Below, piece by piece: positions 52,486 to 61,428 of a stretch of DNA of 64,000 nucleotides. Source of the DNA: an uncultured Pelagibacteraceae bacterium (GTDB lineage: Bacteria > Pseudomonadota > Alphaproteobacteria > Pelagibacterales > Pelagibacteraceae); NCBI GenBank assembly GCA_902604245.1, contig CACKXQ010000004.1:23896-87895 (forward strand), written 5' to 3'. Within the stretch, counting starts at the first letter, position 1. The number at the start of each line of letters is the position of its first letter. The notes beneath the pieces were generated by a model. That model did not search any database. It worked only from the letters and a program-made list of their open reading frames with translations, and was not told the DNA's origin. Both the position numbers and the translations under genes were made by a program.

Positions 52486-53847
52486 TTAATTTTTTTTAAA
52501 TTTTTTAAAGGAGAAGTTTCTTGGTCTTTTTCTATTCTTAAATTTTTTCTTAAATTTAAATTTTTTTCTACTATCAGGATTATCACCTTGTTTTTCTAAG
52601 TTATAAGTATGAAATTTTTTAAATTTTTCATTTTTAAACTTAGTTTTTTTTTTATTATTTCTCCTATCGTCTCTATTTCTACTATCTTTGAATGATTTAC
52701 CTCTTTTTTTAAATTTTTTATTTTTTTTGTTAGATTTTTTATTAAAGATTTCTTCTAATTTAAAATTTGGATTTATTAATTTCTGAATTTCTCTCCATAT
52801 ACTTCGATCATTATTTGTTAAGAAGGTGAGTGCTGATCCTTCTTTACCAGCTCTACCTGTTCTACCAACTCTATGAATATAATCCTCAGGTACTTGTGGT
52901 AGATCATAATTTATTACATGTTGAATTAATGGAATATCCAATCCTCTAGCAGCAACATCAGTTGCAACTAAAATTCTATTTTTACCAGATCTGAATCCTC
53001 TAATAACTCTGTCTCTTTTACTTTGTCTTAGATTTCCATGAATTGCTTCTGCTGAATGAGCATCATATTTTAATCTTTTTACAATTTTATCTGCACCATG
53101 TTTTGTTTTAACAAAAACTAATATTGAACCTTGTCTCTCAACTAATTGATTGATTAATTCATGATATTTTTTATCTGGAGTTATTTGAAAGGTTTCTTGT
53201 TTAATTTTTTTTATTGGAGTTGAAACTGATCCAACTGAAATTCTTTCTGGTTTTCTCAAATATTTTTCAGAAATTTTTAAAATATTATTTGGCAATGTTG
53301 CTGAAAATAATAATGTTTGATGTTCTTTTGGGATAAATTTTAAAATTATTTCAATTTGAGGTGTAAACCCCATATCAAGCATTCTATCAGTTTCATCTAA
53401 AACTAAGTAATTAACTCTTGATAAATTTAAGCTTTTTCTTTTTAAGTGATCGTTAATTCTGCCAGGTGTACCAACAATTATTCTAGCTCTTTTATTCAAC
53501 TGTCTCAGTTGTTTTTGCATACTTTCTCCACCAATTAAAAGAGCATTGCCAATTCTTATATCTCCCAAAGTAAGCTTCGATATCGTACCCATTACCTGAC
53601 TAGCTAATTCTCTCGTTGGGCATATGATTAATGCCATTGCATTTTTATTTATCATCAATTTATTTATTAGAGGAATTGTAAAAGCTAAAGTTTTACCTGT
53701 ACCTGTTTGTGCGGTTCCAAGAACATCTTTTCCTTCTAGTGCAATAGGTATTGCTTGAGATTGAATTGGTGTGGGCGTGATAAAATTTGAATACTTAATT
53801 GAATTCTTTAGTTTGTTTTCTATGTCTAATTCATTAAAGTTTTTCAT
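52486..53847 (-). CDS. DEAD-box RNA helicase (RhlE type)
   Basis: About 453 residues with all helicase motifs: AQTGTGKT, PTRELA, VLDETDRMLDMGF (DETD in place of DEAD), SATLP, RGLD and HRVGRTGRAG. The tail after about residue 360 is almost pure Lys, Arg, Asn and Phe repeats (FKKR, KKKFKN), a basic disordered RNA-binding extension. The start at 53847 (MKNFNEL) gives a standard N-terminus; the frame stays open 17 codons further. It likely helps RNA folding or ribosome assembly. Confidence 0.9.
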   Translation of the reverse strand: MKNFNELDIENKLKNSIKYSNFITPTPIQSQAIPIALEGKDVLGTAQTGTGKTLAFTIPLINKLMINKNAMALIICPTRELASQVMGTISKLTLGDIRIGNALLIGGESMQKQLRQLNKRARIIVGTPGRINDHLKRKSLNLSRVNYLVLDETDRMLDMGFTPQIEIILKFIPKEHQTLLFSATLPNNILKISEKYLRKPERISVGSVSTPIKKIKQETFQITPDKKYHELINQLVERQGSILVFVKTKHGADKIVKRLKYDAHSAEAIHGNLRQSKRDRVIRGFRSGKNRILVATDVAARGLDIPLIQHVINYDLPQVPEDYIHRVGRTGRAGKEGSALTFLTNNDRSIWREIQKLINPNFKLEEIFNKKSNKKNKKFKKRGKSFKDSRNRDDRRNNKKKTKFKNEKFKKFHTYNLEKQGDNPDSRKKFKFKKKFKNRKRPRNFSFKKFKKN

Positions 53848-53965
53848 GCTTGATTCTTTTAAAGATATATAGAAAATGCTTATATGTTCTAATGCCAATT
53901 ACAATAAATCATTTATTTAGGACTTTAGAATGCTTATAATTGACATTAACTGGACACTTTGAAAC

Positions 53966-53994
53966 TTGTAAGAAACGCATATAGTTAATATAAT
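53966..53994 (+). promoter_or_regulatory. Putative promoter of rseP, implying a leaderless message
   Basis: TTGTAA and a perfect TATAAT are spaced by 17 bases, and the -10 box ends only eight bases before the ATG at 54003. A start about seven bases after the box would give a leaderless or near-leaderless mRNA; no ribosome site is visible. Confidence 0.4.
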
Positions 53995-54002
53995 TAAATT
54001 AA

Positions 54003-55112
54003 ATGCTCTCTTTTATATTGCCATTTATAGTACTGATTTTAGTAGTTGTTTTCATACATGAATATGGCCATTATTATTTTGCAAAAAAATATGGAGTTGG
54101 TGTAACAGATTTTTCAATTGGTTTTGGTAGAGAATTGATTGGTTGGAATGATAAATCGGGTACAAGATGGAAAATTTGCTGGATACCTCTTGGAGGTTAT
54201 GTAAAATTTTTTGGTGATAGAAATGTATTTTCTCAAGCCGATCAAGAAGAATTGTTAAAAAAATATAGCAAAGAGGATCAAGAAAAACTCTTTGTAACAA
54301 AACCATTATATCAAAGATCCTTAATTGTAGCGGGTGGGCCGATAGCAAATTTCGTTTTAGCAATATTTATTTTTTTATTCATATATATGTTTGCTGGAAA
54401 AGACTTTACACCTGCAGTTATTGACGAAGTCCAAAAAGATAGTCCAGCAGAAGTAGCGGGAATGCAAAAAAATGATGTGATACTTGAAATAGATCACAAT
54501 AAAGTTGAGAGTATTCTTGATGTTTCTAAACTAATTTTAATGTCAACATCTGAAATAGTTGATTTCAAAATTTCTAGATATGATCAAGAGGTATTATTAA
54601 AGGTTAAACCAAAAATTGTTGCAGGTATTGATAATTTAGGAAATAAAATTAATAAAAGAATAGTTGGTATTAAACTAAGTCCATACAATAATGAAATAAA
54701 TCATAAACGATTAGGGCCAGCAAATGCATTAATAGAGTCTGTTAAAGAAGTATATTTTGTAACTACATCATCACTTAAATATATGGGTTCAATGCTTACT
54801 GGATCTGGAGATAGTTCACAATTAGGTGGACCAATTAGAATAGCAAAGATTTCAGGCCAAGTTGCGGAATTTGGAATATTACCATTTATAAGTATGATGG
54901 CTTATATATCGATAAGTTTAGGCTTAATTAACCTTTTTCCAATACCACTTTTAGATGGGGGCCATTTAATGTTTTATGCATTTGAAAAGGTTTTAGGAAA
55001 GCCATTAAGTCAAAAAACACAGGAAGGTTTTTTTCGAATCGGAATGTTTTTATTGTTAACTTTAATGTTTTTTGCAACATTCAATGACCTTAAAGATTTA
55101 GGCTTATTTTAA
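54003..55112 (+). CDS. rseP: RIP metalloprotease RseP
   Basis: A 369-residue membrane protease with HEYGHYYFAKKYG near residue 19 (zinc HExxH in helix 1), a PDZ domain around 125-195 (SPAEVAGMQKNDVILEID), and NLFPIPLLDGGH near residue 312 giving the third zinc ligand. It cleaves anti-sigma or signal-peptide remnants inside the membrane. It is followed by HU and not by bamA as in many proteobacteria. Confidence 0.93.
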   Translation: MLSFILPFIVLILVVVFIHEYGHYYFAKKYGVGVTDFSIGFGRELIGWNDKSGTRWKICWIPLGGYVKFFGDRNVFSQADQEELLKKYSKEDQEKLFVTKPLYQRSLIVAGGPIANFVLAIFIFLFIYMFAGKDFTPAVIDEVQKDSPAEVAGMQKNDVILEIDHNKVESILDVSKLILMSTSEIVDFKISRYDQEVLLKVKPKIVAGIDNLGNKINKRIVGIKLSPYNNEINHKRLGPANALIESVKEVYFVTTSSLKYMGSMLTGSGDSSQLGGPIRIAKISGQVAEFGILPFISMMAYISISLGLINLFPIPLLDGGHLMFYAFEKVLGKPLSQKTQEGFFRIGMFLLLTLMFFATFNDLKDLGLF

Positions 55113-55263
55113 AGGGATTTTCTAACGTTAAAAAAGCTATATAAATCAATACTTATTTATAACTATATGTTGTGGTGAATTTAATTAGAGACACAAAAAA
55201 AAAGCTTGAATTATCAACGATTTTGTTAAGTATATAATTATAACCTTTAAAACCGGAGCTAAA

Positions 55264-55539
55264 ATGAACAAAAAACAACTTATAGCAAAATTAGCAGGGT
55301 CATTAAATCAAAGTAAAGCTGATGCTGAGCGTACATTTGATACTATTACCAACACTATTTTGGACGCTTTAAAAGGCGACGATAATGTTAAAATTGCTGG
55401 TTTTGGAACATATAAAGTGGCTAAAAGAAAAGCCCGAATTGGTAGAAATCCAAGAACTGGAGAACAAATCCAAATCGCTGCTTCTCAAAAGGTAAAGTTT
55501 TTACCTGCAAAAGCGCTTAAAGAAGTTTTCAATAAATAA
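55264..55539 (+). CDS. hup: HU-family DNA-binding protein
   Basis: The 91-residue protein begins MNKKQLIAKLAGSLNQSKADAE and has the beta-arm motif GRNPRTGEQI. It is a nucleoid protein of normal length. An own terminator follows and a TATAAT-like box lies about 30 bases upstream, so it is probably transcribed alone. The CCGGAG before the ATG is its ribosome site. Confidence 0.95.
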   Translation: MNKKQLIAKLAGSLNQSKADAERTFDTITNTILDALKGDDNVKIAGFGTYKVAKRKARIGRNPRTGEQIQIAASQKVKFLPAKALKEVFNK

Positions 55540-55546
55540 ACTTTTT

Positions 55547-55594
55547 AAAACAGCCTTTATTAAAAATTAAAATTTAATAGAGGCTGTTTTTTTT
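55547..55594 (+). terminator. Rho-independent terminator of the HU gene
   Basis: An 18-position stem starting AAAACAGCCT with one T-G pair encloses eight bases and runs into eight T. It begins eight bases after the HU stop. Strong. Confidence 0.85.
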
Positions 55595-55614
55595 ACAAGC
55601 ATACGGTGTACTAC

Positions 55615-55629
55615 ATGCAAATACTGCAT
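55615..55629. promoter_or_regulatory. Small inverted repeat upstream of amtB
   Basis: ATGCA and TGCAT are separated by AATAC, about 77 bases before the amtB start. No NtrC-type site was recognised. A regulator site is possible but unsupported. Confidence 0.25.
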
Positions 55630-55705
55630 ATCTCTTTTAAATAACAATCAATAGTTTTTAGTTTTATTAAATCTATAACATCCTCTTTAATTAAACGGAG
55701 GTGAA

Positions 55706-57007
55706 ATGGTTAAACTTTTAAAAAAACTGGCTGGTCCATTAGTAAGTTTATTTTTCCTACTAAATATGACTAGTGCAGGTTATGCTGAAACTACAGTTTC
55801 AGCTGAAGTTGGTTTCATATTCAATACATTTCTTTTCTTGGTTTGTGGTTTCTTAGTAATGTTTATGGCAGCAGGTTTTGCCATGCTCGAATCAGGGATG
55901 GTAACATCAAAAAGTGTATCAGTAATATGTGCCAAAAATATCGGATTATTTTCAATAGCTGGAATTATGTTCTGGATGGTTGGATATAATTTAGCATACG
56001 GAATTCCAGAAGGTGGATACATAGGTAGCTTTACTCCATGGTCTGATGCAAGTTCAGTGGATACTGGATATGCAGATGGATCTGATTGGTATTTCCAAAT
56101 GGTTTTCTGTGCAACAACAGTTTCAATTGTATCTGGAACATTAGCTGAAAGAATTAAATTATGGCCGTTCTTTTTATTTGCGGCTATTCTATCAGGAATT
56201 ATCTATCCAATCGTTATGGGTTGGCAGTGGGGAGGTGGCTGGTTAGCAGCTGCTGGTTTCTCTGACTTTGCCGGTTCAACACTAGTTCACTCTACTGGAG
56301 GTTCAGCAGCATTGGCTGGAGCAATTCTTTTAGGAGCTAGAACTGGTAGATTTGATAAATCTGGAGCAGCTAAACCTATGAAACCATTTGCAGCGTCTTC
56401 TGTACCATTGGTAACAGTTGGTGTATTTATTTTATGGTTAGGTTGGTTCGGATTTAATGGTGGATCACAATTAGCAATGGGAACATTTGATGACGCTGTA
56501 GCAGTATCAAATATTTTTATTAATACAAACTTAGCAGCCTGTGGTGGTGTATTAGCAGCTGGTGCATTAACAAGATTAATGTCGGGTAAAACTGATGTCA
56601 TTCAAATGCTTAACGGAGCAATTGGTGGTCTTGTTGCAATTACAGCTGAACCATTAATGCCTTCACCGCTAGCAGCAATTCTTATAGGTGCGATTGGTGG
56701 AATAATAGTTGTCTTCGGAACAAAATTATTATTCTCACTAAAAATCGATGATGTAGTAGGAGCAGTACCTGCTCACTTGTTCGCTGGAATTTGGGGAACT
56801 TTAGCAGTTCCACTAACTAACGGTGATGCATCATTCGGAGCGCAGCTTCTAGGAGTAATTTCAATCAATGCATTTGTATTTGTAGTATCTCTAATAGTGT
56901 GGGGAATTATGAAGGGTACAATGGGTATTAGATTGAGCAAAGAAGCAGAAAGACTTGGTACAGATGTTACAGAGTCTGGAGTAATCGCATACGCAATAAG
57001 AGACTAA
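55706..57007 (+). CDS. amtB: Ammonium transporter Amt
   Basis: A 433-residue protein with a cleavable lead (to about GYAET, residue 29) and eleven helices. The pore histidines lie in LVHSTGGSAALAG and PAHLFAGIWGTLA. GGAGG lies close to the ATG. It imports ammonium across the inner membrane. No glnK partner is adjacent, unlike in most bacteria. Confidence 0.95.
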   Translation: MVKLLKKLAGPLVSLFFLLNMTSAGYAETTVSAEVGFIFNTFLFLVCGFLVMFMAAGFAMLESGMVTSKSVSVICAKNIGLFSIAGIMFWMVGYNLAYGIPEGGYIGSFTPWSDASSVDTGYADGSDWYFQMVFCATTVSIVSGTLAERIKLWPFFLFAAILSGIIYPIVMGWQWGGGWLAAAGFSDFAGSTLVHSTGGSAALAGAILLGARTGRFDKSGAAKPMKPFAASSVPLVTVGVFILWLGWFGFNGGSQLAMGTFDDAVAVSNIFINTNLAACGGVLAAGALTRLMSGKTDVIQMLNGAIGGLVAITAEPLMPSPLAAILIGAIGGIIVVFGTKLLFSLKIDDVVGAVPAHLFAGIWGTLAVPLTNGDASFGAQLLGVISINAFVFVVSLIVWGIMKGTMGIRLSKEAERLGTDVTESGVIAYAIRD

Positions 57008-57037
57008 AGAATAACTATCTCTCTCTCTATAGTTGAC

Positions 57038-57066
57038 AAAAGGCCCCTTAATGGGGCCTTTTTTTT
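57038..57066. terminator. Bidirectional terminator between amtB and bcp
   Basis: An 8-bp stem AAGGCCCC/GGGGCCTT with a five-base loop is followed by eight T on the plus strand and TTTT on the minus strand, in the gap between two converging genes. The T-run reaches into the bcp stop codon. Confidence 0.9.
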
Positions 57067-57508
57067 AGTAATTTTTTATAAAGTCTAAAACCTCTGCAGC
57101 ATGGCCCGCTGCCTTAACGTTTCTCCATTCCTTAATGATTTTATTTTTCTCAATAATAAAAGTGCTTCTTACTGTACCCATAAATTCTCTACCCATAAAT
57201 TTCTTTTTGGCCCAAGCTTTATAAGCTTTTAAGGAAGTTTTATCTTCGTCTGCCAATAGTTCAAATTTTAAGTTAAGTTTTTTACTCCATTTTTCATGAC
57301 TTTCTAAACTATCTTTAGATATTCCAAAAATTGTGCATCCAAGTTTCTCAAATTTACTTAAAAGTTTATTAAAATCATTTGTCTCAATTGTACATCCACT
57401 TGTATTATCTTTCGGATAGAAATAGATGATGATAAATTTTGATTTTACTTTACTTAATTCAACAGTTTTACCTGATGTAGATGATAATTTAAAATTTGGA
57501 GCTTTCAT
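57065..57508 (-). CDS. bcp: Peroxiredoxin, BCP/PrxQ type
   Basis: A 147-residue protein with KDNTSGCTIETNDF carrying the peroxidatic Cys near residue 39. The resolving Cys five residues later, usual in BCP, is replaced, so it probably works as a 1-Cys enzyme. It reduces peroxides in the cytosol, adding to the Prx6-type enzyme elsewhere in the window. Confidence 0.92.
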   Translation of the reverse strand: MKAPNFKLSSTSGKTVELSKVKSKFIIIYFYPKDNTSGCTIETNDFNKLLSKFEKLGCTIFGISKDSLESHEKWSKKLNLKFELLADEDKTSLKAYKAWAKKKFMGREFMGTVRSTFIIEKNKIIKEWRNVKAAGHAAEVLDFIKNY

Positions 57509-57567
57509 TAAATAACCTTTTGTTTAATTTATATAGTAATATTTTTAATTTAGTGTAATAAACATTT

Positions 57568-57954
57568 ATGACAATAAAATCAGCATCAACTTTAGTCGCA
57601 GAAGCTTTAAAGGAAATTAAAACTATATCACCAGAGGAAGCTCTAGAAAAATTAAATAATGATAAATGCAACCTTATCGATATCAGAGATGTAAGAGAAT
57701 TAGAAAGATTAGGAAGAATAGAAAAGTCTTCTCACATACCAAGAGGAATGCTGGAATTTTGGATGGATCCAGATAGTCAATATTTTAAAGATGGTAAAAT
57801 TGATATGAATAAGGAAATGGTTCTTTTTTGTGCTGGAGGTCTGAGATCTGCATTAGCAACAAAAACTTTACAAAGTATGGGTTTTAAAAATATTTGCCAT
57901 GTAGATGGTGGTTTTGGATCAATGCAAAATTCAGGTTTTAAAGTAGTAAAGTAA
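57568..57954 (+). CDS. Rhodanese-domain protein
   Basis: A 128-residue single rhodanese domain with EEALEKLNNDKCNLIDIRDVRE and the active-site loop LFCAGGLRSALA (Cys near residue 92). It transfers or carries sulfane sulfur. It is placed opposite bcp across a 59-base promoter. It may link to persulfide handling by the 13-15 kb genes, but that is only inference. Confidence 0.9.
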   Translation: MTIKSASTLVAEALKEIKTISPEEALEKLNNDKCNLIDIRDVRELERLGRIEKSSHIPRGMLEFWMDPDSQYFKDGKIDMNKEMVLFCAGGLRSALATKTLQSMGFKNICHVDGGFGSMQNSGFKVVK

Positions 57955-57962
57955 TTTAGCTT

Positions 57963-58436
57963 TTAATCTAACAAATTTATTCTTTTAGCGTAGAACATTC
58001 TTATTATCCAATAAATAACTAAACCTAAGGGACCAATAAAATAAGTTATTATTATTGGGGTGAAGACTATGTATCTAGACATAAATAATTTTTGACTATC
58101 TTTCATTATCCACGCTCCACAAAATAAGTTTATTGCTAAAAAGTGTGTCCAAAACATTATCAAAAAAGCTTCGGCTTCAAAAAGATTTCTCAAGTCATAC
58201 AGACCAAGGTACAACGTAAAATTATAATCAAAATCATATCCAGAAATGTAGAAATAATAACCTAGATAAACATAGACAGCTGTTAAAATAAAAAATGGGA
58301 ACACAGAAGTAACCAATAATCCACAAATCTTTGATTGTGGAAAAATAATCAGAATTAACCAGAAGGGTATTACACCTATATTTAACCATAAATAAATCAT
58401 CTCAATGGTAAAAAAAGCTGCTATTTGTTCAATCAT
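57963..58436 (-). CDS. ABA4-like (DUF4281) membrane protein
   Basis: A 157-residue protein with four or five helices and the ABA4-type features MFWTHFLAINLFCGAWIMKDS and YFIGPLGLVIYWIIRM. The plant homologue ABA4 takes part in neoxanthin formation; bacterial members have no assigned function. There are no carotenoid genes in this window. Confidence 0.8.
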   Translation of the reverse strand: MIEQIAAFFTIEMIYLWLNIGVIPFWLILIIFPQSKICGLLVTSVFPFFILTAVYVYLGYYFYISGYDFDYNFTLYLGLYDLRNLFEAEAFLIMFWTHFLAINLFCGAWIMKDSQKLFMSRYIVFTPIIITYFIGPLGLVIYWIIRMFYAKRINLLD

Positions 58437-58465
58437 AATATTTTTATATTATATTAAATAAAACA

Positions 58466-59029
58466 ATGATTCCCATAAAAAATAAAAAAAAGACTTTAGA
58501 AGTAACTGTTGATGAGATGACGAATTTTGCACTTAATTATGTAGAAAAATTTGCACCATCTAAACAACAATTAAGAACTTATTTATTAAAAAAATATTTA
58601 ACATCAAGGACCCCTAATATAAAAAAAAACGATGTTTCTAATCTTATAGATATTGTTCTTGAGGATTTAGAGAAATCAAAGTTTATAAACGATAAGTTTT
58701 ATTCAGAGTCTAAAGCAAAAAGTTTAATACAAAGAGGATCATCTATAAACAAAATACGAAATTACTTAATGAATAAAGGTGTAGGTGAAAAATATATTAA
58801 AAATACAATTGAACAAATAAAAGATAAGAATGAAGATCAGGATTTTTTTTCAGCCATAAAAATCTGTAAAAAGAAAAGAATTGGACCAGCAAGACAAGAG
58901 GACAATCGACCTTTGTTTTACAAAAAAGATATAGGAGTATTAGCTCGTTCAGGTTTCGATTTTGAAGTTTCAAGAAGAGTTATGGATCTTGAAAAAGACG
59001 AATATTTAAAAATAATTAATCTTCTTTAG
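58466..59029 (+). CDS. recX: Regulatory protein RecX
   Basis: A 187-residue helical protein with three-helix repeats (ALNYVEKFAPSKQQLRTYLLKK; SKSLIQRGSSINKIRNYLMNKGV in the middle), the order expected for RecX, a modulator of RecA filaments. recA is not adjacent here. Its 3' end overlaps the tail of a small opposing gene by 14 bases. Confidence 0.83.
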   Translation: MIPIKNKKKTLEVTVDEMTNFALNYVEKFAPSKQQLRTYLLKKYLTSRTPNIKKNDVSNLIDIVLEDLEKSKFINDKFYSESKAKSLIQRGSSINKIRNYLMNKGVGEKYIKNTIEQIKDKNEDQDFFSAIKICKKKRIGPARQEDNRPLFYKKDIGVLARSGFDFEVSRRVMDLEKDEYLKIINLL

Positions 59030-59162
59030 TTTTTTTATTTTTTTCTTCTAAATAGTATTGAATTTTATTTCTTATATAGTTTTTAACCATCACAAATACA
59101 ATTAAACCAAATATTGATACAGATACAATTATAATTAAAATTATTCTTAATTGTTCGCTCAT
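59016..59162 (-). CDS. 48-residue single-pass membrane protein
   Basis: The frame gives an N-terminal membrane helix (IILIIIVSVSIFGLIVFVMV) and a charged Lys/Glu-rich tail. Its ATG overlaps the cysQ stop as TAATG, which implies coupled translation. I recognise no family. The tail end overlaps recX on the other strand. Confidence 0.6.
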   Translation of the reverse strand: MSEQLRIILIIIVSVSIFGLIVFVMVKNYIRNKIQYYLEEKNKKTKED

Positions 59163-59935
59163 TATAAATTTTTACTTCTCTTTAAAATTATACTTGGATT
59201 TTTAAAATCTTTTTTACCGTACGTAATTTCAGTGCCATTAAAATCTGTTACTATTCCACCTGCATTTTCAAGTATAGCATGCCCTGCAGCTATATCCCAT
59301 TCGCAAGCTCTTGGCTCAGCAACATATCCGTCAAATTCTCCTGTAGCTATTACACAAAATTTAAGAGAGCTTTTCATTCGAACGTGTTGTGTAACTCCTA
59401 AATCTTGATGAATTTTTTCAATTTCAGGTTTTAGTTTATTTGAATACGAAACTACTTTTATTGAGCCTTCAGGAGTAATTTTCTTACAGTCTAATTTTAT
59501 AGTTTTGTTAGAAGTAATTTCATACGATTGACCTTTTCCAAAACTATAAAACATCCTTTTTTTTGCAGGCACATTAATTAAACCTGCAACAGCTTTTCCA
59601 TTTAATATTAATCCAGCATTAATAGTGAATTCCTCACCATCATTTATATAGTCATATGTTCCGTCAATTGGATCAACTAGCCAGAAGTTTTTTAAATTAT
59701 TTTTAGATTTATTGTGTGATGTTTCCTCAGAAACAATGGGAATATCTGGCGTCAACTCTAGCAATTTTTTTGTGATAATTTTATTTACCTCAAGATCCCC
59801 ATTGCTTACAGGGGTATTGTCTGATTTGATTTCCTTACTTAAACCCTCATTTCTTAGATTAATTGAAACTTCTCCAGCCATTAGAAAAGTATTAATTAAA
59901 TCTTCGACAACACTCTTTATTTTACTTTCATCCAT
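59162..59935 (-). CDS. cysQ: 3'(2'),5'-bisphosphate nucleotidase (CysQ-like IMPase family)
   Basis: About 257 residues with metal-binding VSEE, DPIDGTYDYINDGEEFTIN near 80 and CEWDIAAGHAILENAGG near 205. The GEEFTIN segment after DGT is CysQ-like. It removes the 3'-phosphate of adenosine bisphosphate, a by-product of sulfate activation and CoA-dependent reactions. The ATG at 59935 overlaps the DUF3553 stop and is preferred over one 12 codons upstream. Confidence 0.87.
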   Translation of the reverse strand: MDESKIKSVVEDLINTFLMAGEVSINLRNEGLSKEIKSDNTPVSNGDLEVNKIITKKLLELTPDIPIVSEETSHNKSKNNLKNFWLVDPIDGTYDYINDGEEFTINAGLILNGKAVAGLINVPAKKRMFYSFGKGQSYEITSNKTIKLDCKKITPEGSIKVVSYSNKLKPEIEKIHQDLGVTQHVRMKSSLKFCVIATGEFDGYVAEPRACEWDIAAGHAILENAGGIVTDFNGTEITYGKKDFKNPSIILKRSKNL

Positions 59936-60104
59936 TATTATCAATTCTTTCGAGTTCAATATTATTTGCATTTATTACTTTTTTTCCAACATTTTGGAAA
60001 TTAACAGTTACTTTGTCATTAATAATTGACTGAACTTGACCAATACCCCAACTTTTATTAGCTGGATTAATAACTTTGTCACCTGGTTCAAAATCTAAAA
60101 TCAT
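59928..60104 (-). CDS. DUF3553 family protein
   Basis: A 58-residue protein beginning [20 protein letters not shown] with [21 protein letters not shown], a textbook DUF3553 sequence (short beta barrel similar to Tudor or CarD-like domains). Its stop overlaps the cysQ start. The role is unknown; fused homologues occur on UvrD-type helicases, so DNA or RNA polymerase contact is possible. Confidence 0.8.
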   Translation of the reverse strand: MILDFEPGDKVINPANKSWGIGQVQSIINDKVTVNFQNVGKKVINANNIELERIDNNG

Positions 60105-60145
60105 TTAATTTAACTTATAATGGAAATAAGTATAAATACCATCAA

Positions 60146-61264
60146 ATGAATTTAGAAACTAACTCATTAGGATTTAATAAAAAACCTTCAGAAACTACAG
60201 TAGTGGTAGCAATGTCTGGAGGTGTAGACTCTTCAACTGTTGCGGGGATGATGAAACAAGAAGGTTATAATGTAATTGGAATTACTTTAAAACTTTACAA
60301 TGATGGCAAAGAAGTTGCTGCCTCAAAACAGTGCTGCTCAGGCCAAGATATTATGGATGCAAAAAGAGTTGCGCATAAATTAGATATTGAACATAAGATT
60401 TTATATTACCAAGATAAGTTTAAACAAGGTGTTATCGATAACTTCGTTGAAAGTTATTTAAAGGGCGAAACACCAATACCATGCGTACAATGTAACCAGA
60501 CAGTTAAATTTAAAGATCTATTTGAATTTTCTAAAGATTTAAATGCTGATGCGCTAATCACAGGTCATTATGTAAAAAGTTTAACTCAAAATAACTTAAC
60601 TAATATGTACCAAGCAATTGATGAAAATCGAGATCAAAGTTATTTTTTATTTAATACCACAAGAGAGCAATTAAATTATATTAGATTTCCACTAGGTGGA
60701 CTTCTTAAAAATAAAACAAGAGAAATTGCTAAAAATCTGAATTTGAATGTTGCTGATAAACCAGATAGTCAAGATATATGCTTTGTACCCAATGGAGATT
60801 ATGCTTCTGTAATAAAAAAATTCAAACCAGAATCATACAAAAAAGGAAATATTAAAAATTTAGATGGAAAAGTTGTTGGAGTACATGATGGCATAGTCAA
60901 TTTTACTATTGGTCAAAGAAAAGGAATTAAAGTTTCAAATGATGAGCCATTTTATGTAATTAAAATTGATGCTGAAAAAAATGAAATTTACATTGGTCCA
61001 AAAGAAGAGTTGGCAAGAAGTAATATAAATTTAAAAAACGTAAATTTACTAACAAATATAAATGAATTAGACAAAAATATATTAGTGAAAGTAAGATCTA
61101 CTGGAAAACTTTTAGATGCAAAAGTAGATATAAAAGATAATGAAAATGTTAGAGTAAATCTTCTAAAACCAGAATACGGAATATCTCCTGGCCAAGCTTG
61201 TGTATTTTACAAAAGAGACCAATTTGGTCACAAAGTTCTGGGTGGTGGTTGGATTAAAGATTAA
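60146..61264 (+). CDS. mnmA: tRNA-specific 2-thiouridylase MnmA
   Basis: A 372-residue enzyme with the ATP pyrophosphatase loop [12 protein letters not shown] near 25, the catalytic Cys in PIPCVQCN near 113, the second in [12 protein letters not shown] near 211, and the C-terminal barrel. It installs the 2-thio group of tRNA wobble uridine, taking sulfur from a relay. It is on the strand opposite the DUF3553-cysQ operon. Confidence 0.95.
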   Translation: MNLETNSLGFNKKPSETTVVVAMSGGVDSSTVAGMMKQEGYNVIGITLKLYNDGKEVAASKQCCSGQDIMDAKRVAHKLDIEHKILYYQDKFKQGVIDNFVESYLKGETPIPCVQCNQTVKFKDLFEFSKDLNADALITGHYVKSLTQNNLTNMYQAIDENRDQSYFLFNTTREQLNYIRFPLGGLLKNKTREIAKNLNLNVADKPDSQDICFVPNGDYASVIKKFKPESYKKGNIKNLDGKVVGVHDGIVNFTIGQRKGIKVSNDEPFYVIKIDAEKNEIYIGPKEELARSNINLKNVNLLTNINELDKNILVKVRSTGKLLDAKVDIKDNENVRVNLLKPEYGISPGQACVFYKRDQFGHKVLGGGWIKD

Positions 61265-61269
61265 ATTTT

Positions 61270-61353
61270 CTATTTCTTTTTATTTTTTTTTCTTGCTCTT
61301 CTCTTTTTAGAGCCCATTTTTCTACGGCCTCTATGTTTTTTTGGGTATCCCAT
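61270..61353 (-). CDS. 27-residue highly basic peptide
   Basis: The frame gives MGYPKKHRGRRKMGSK followed by more Lys and Arg; about two thirds of residues are basic, with no acidic ones. AAGGAG lies a few bases before the ATG, better than for most genes here, so it is likely translated. Size and charge resemble tiny ribosomal proteins such as bTHX or bS22, but I cannot assign it to either. Confidence 0.6.
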   Translation of the reverse strand: MGYPKKHRGRRKMGSKKRRARKKNKKK

Positions 61354-61428
61354 AATCTCCTTAGTTTTACTATTTTATTGACTTATTTGGTGGATATAGC
61401 ATTGTCCTAAGTACATATCAAATTTTTT

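Noticed and set aside
55113-55263. Possible small gene between rseP and HU
   Set aside because: Stops occur in all frames within a few codons, and no ribosome site was seen except that of HU.
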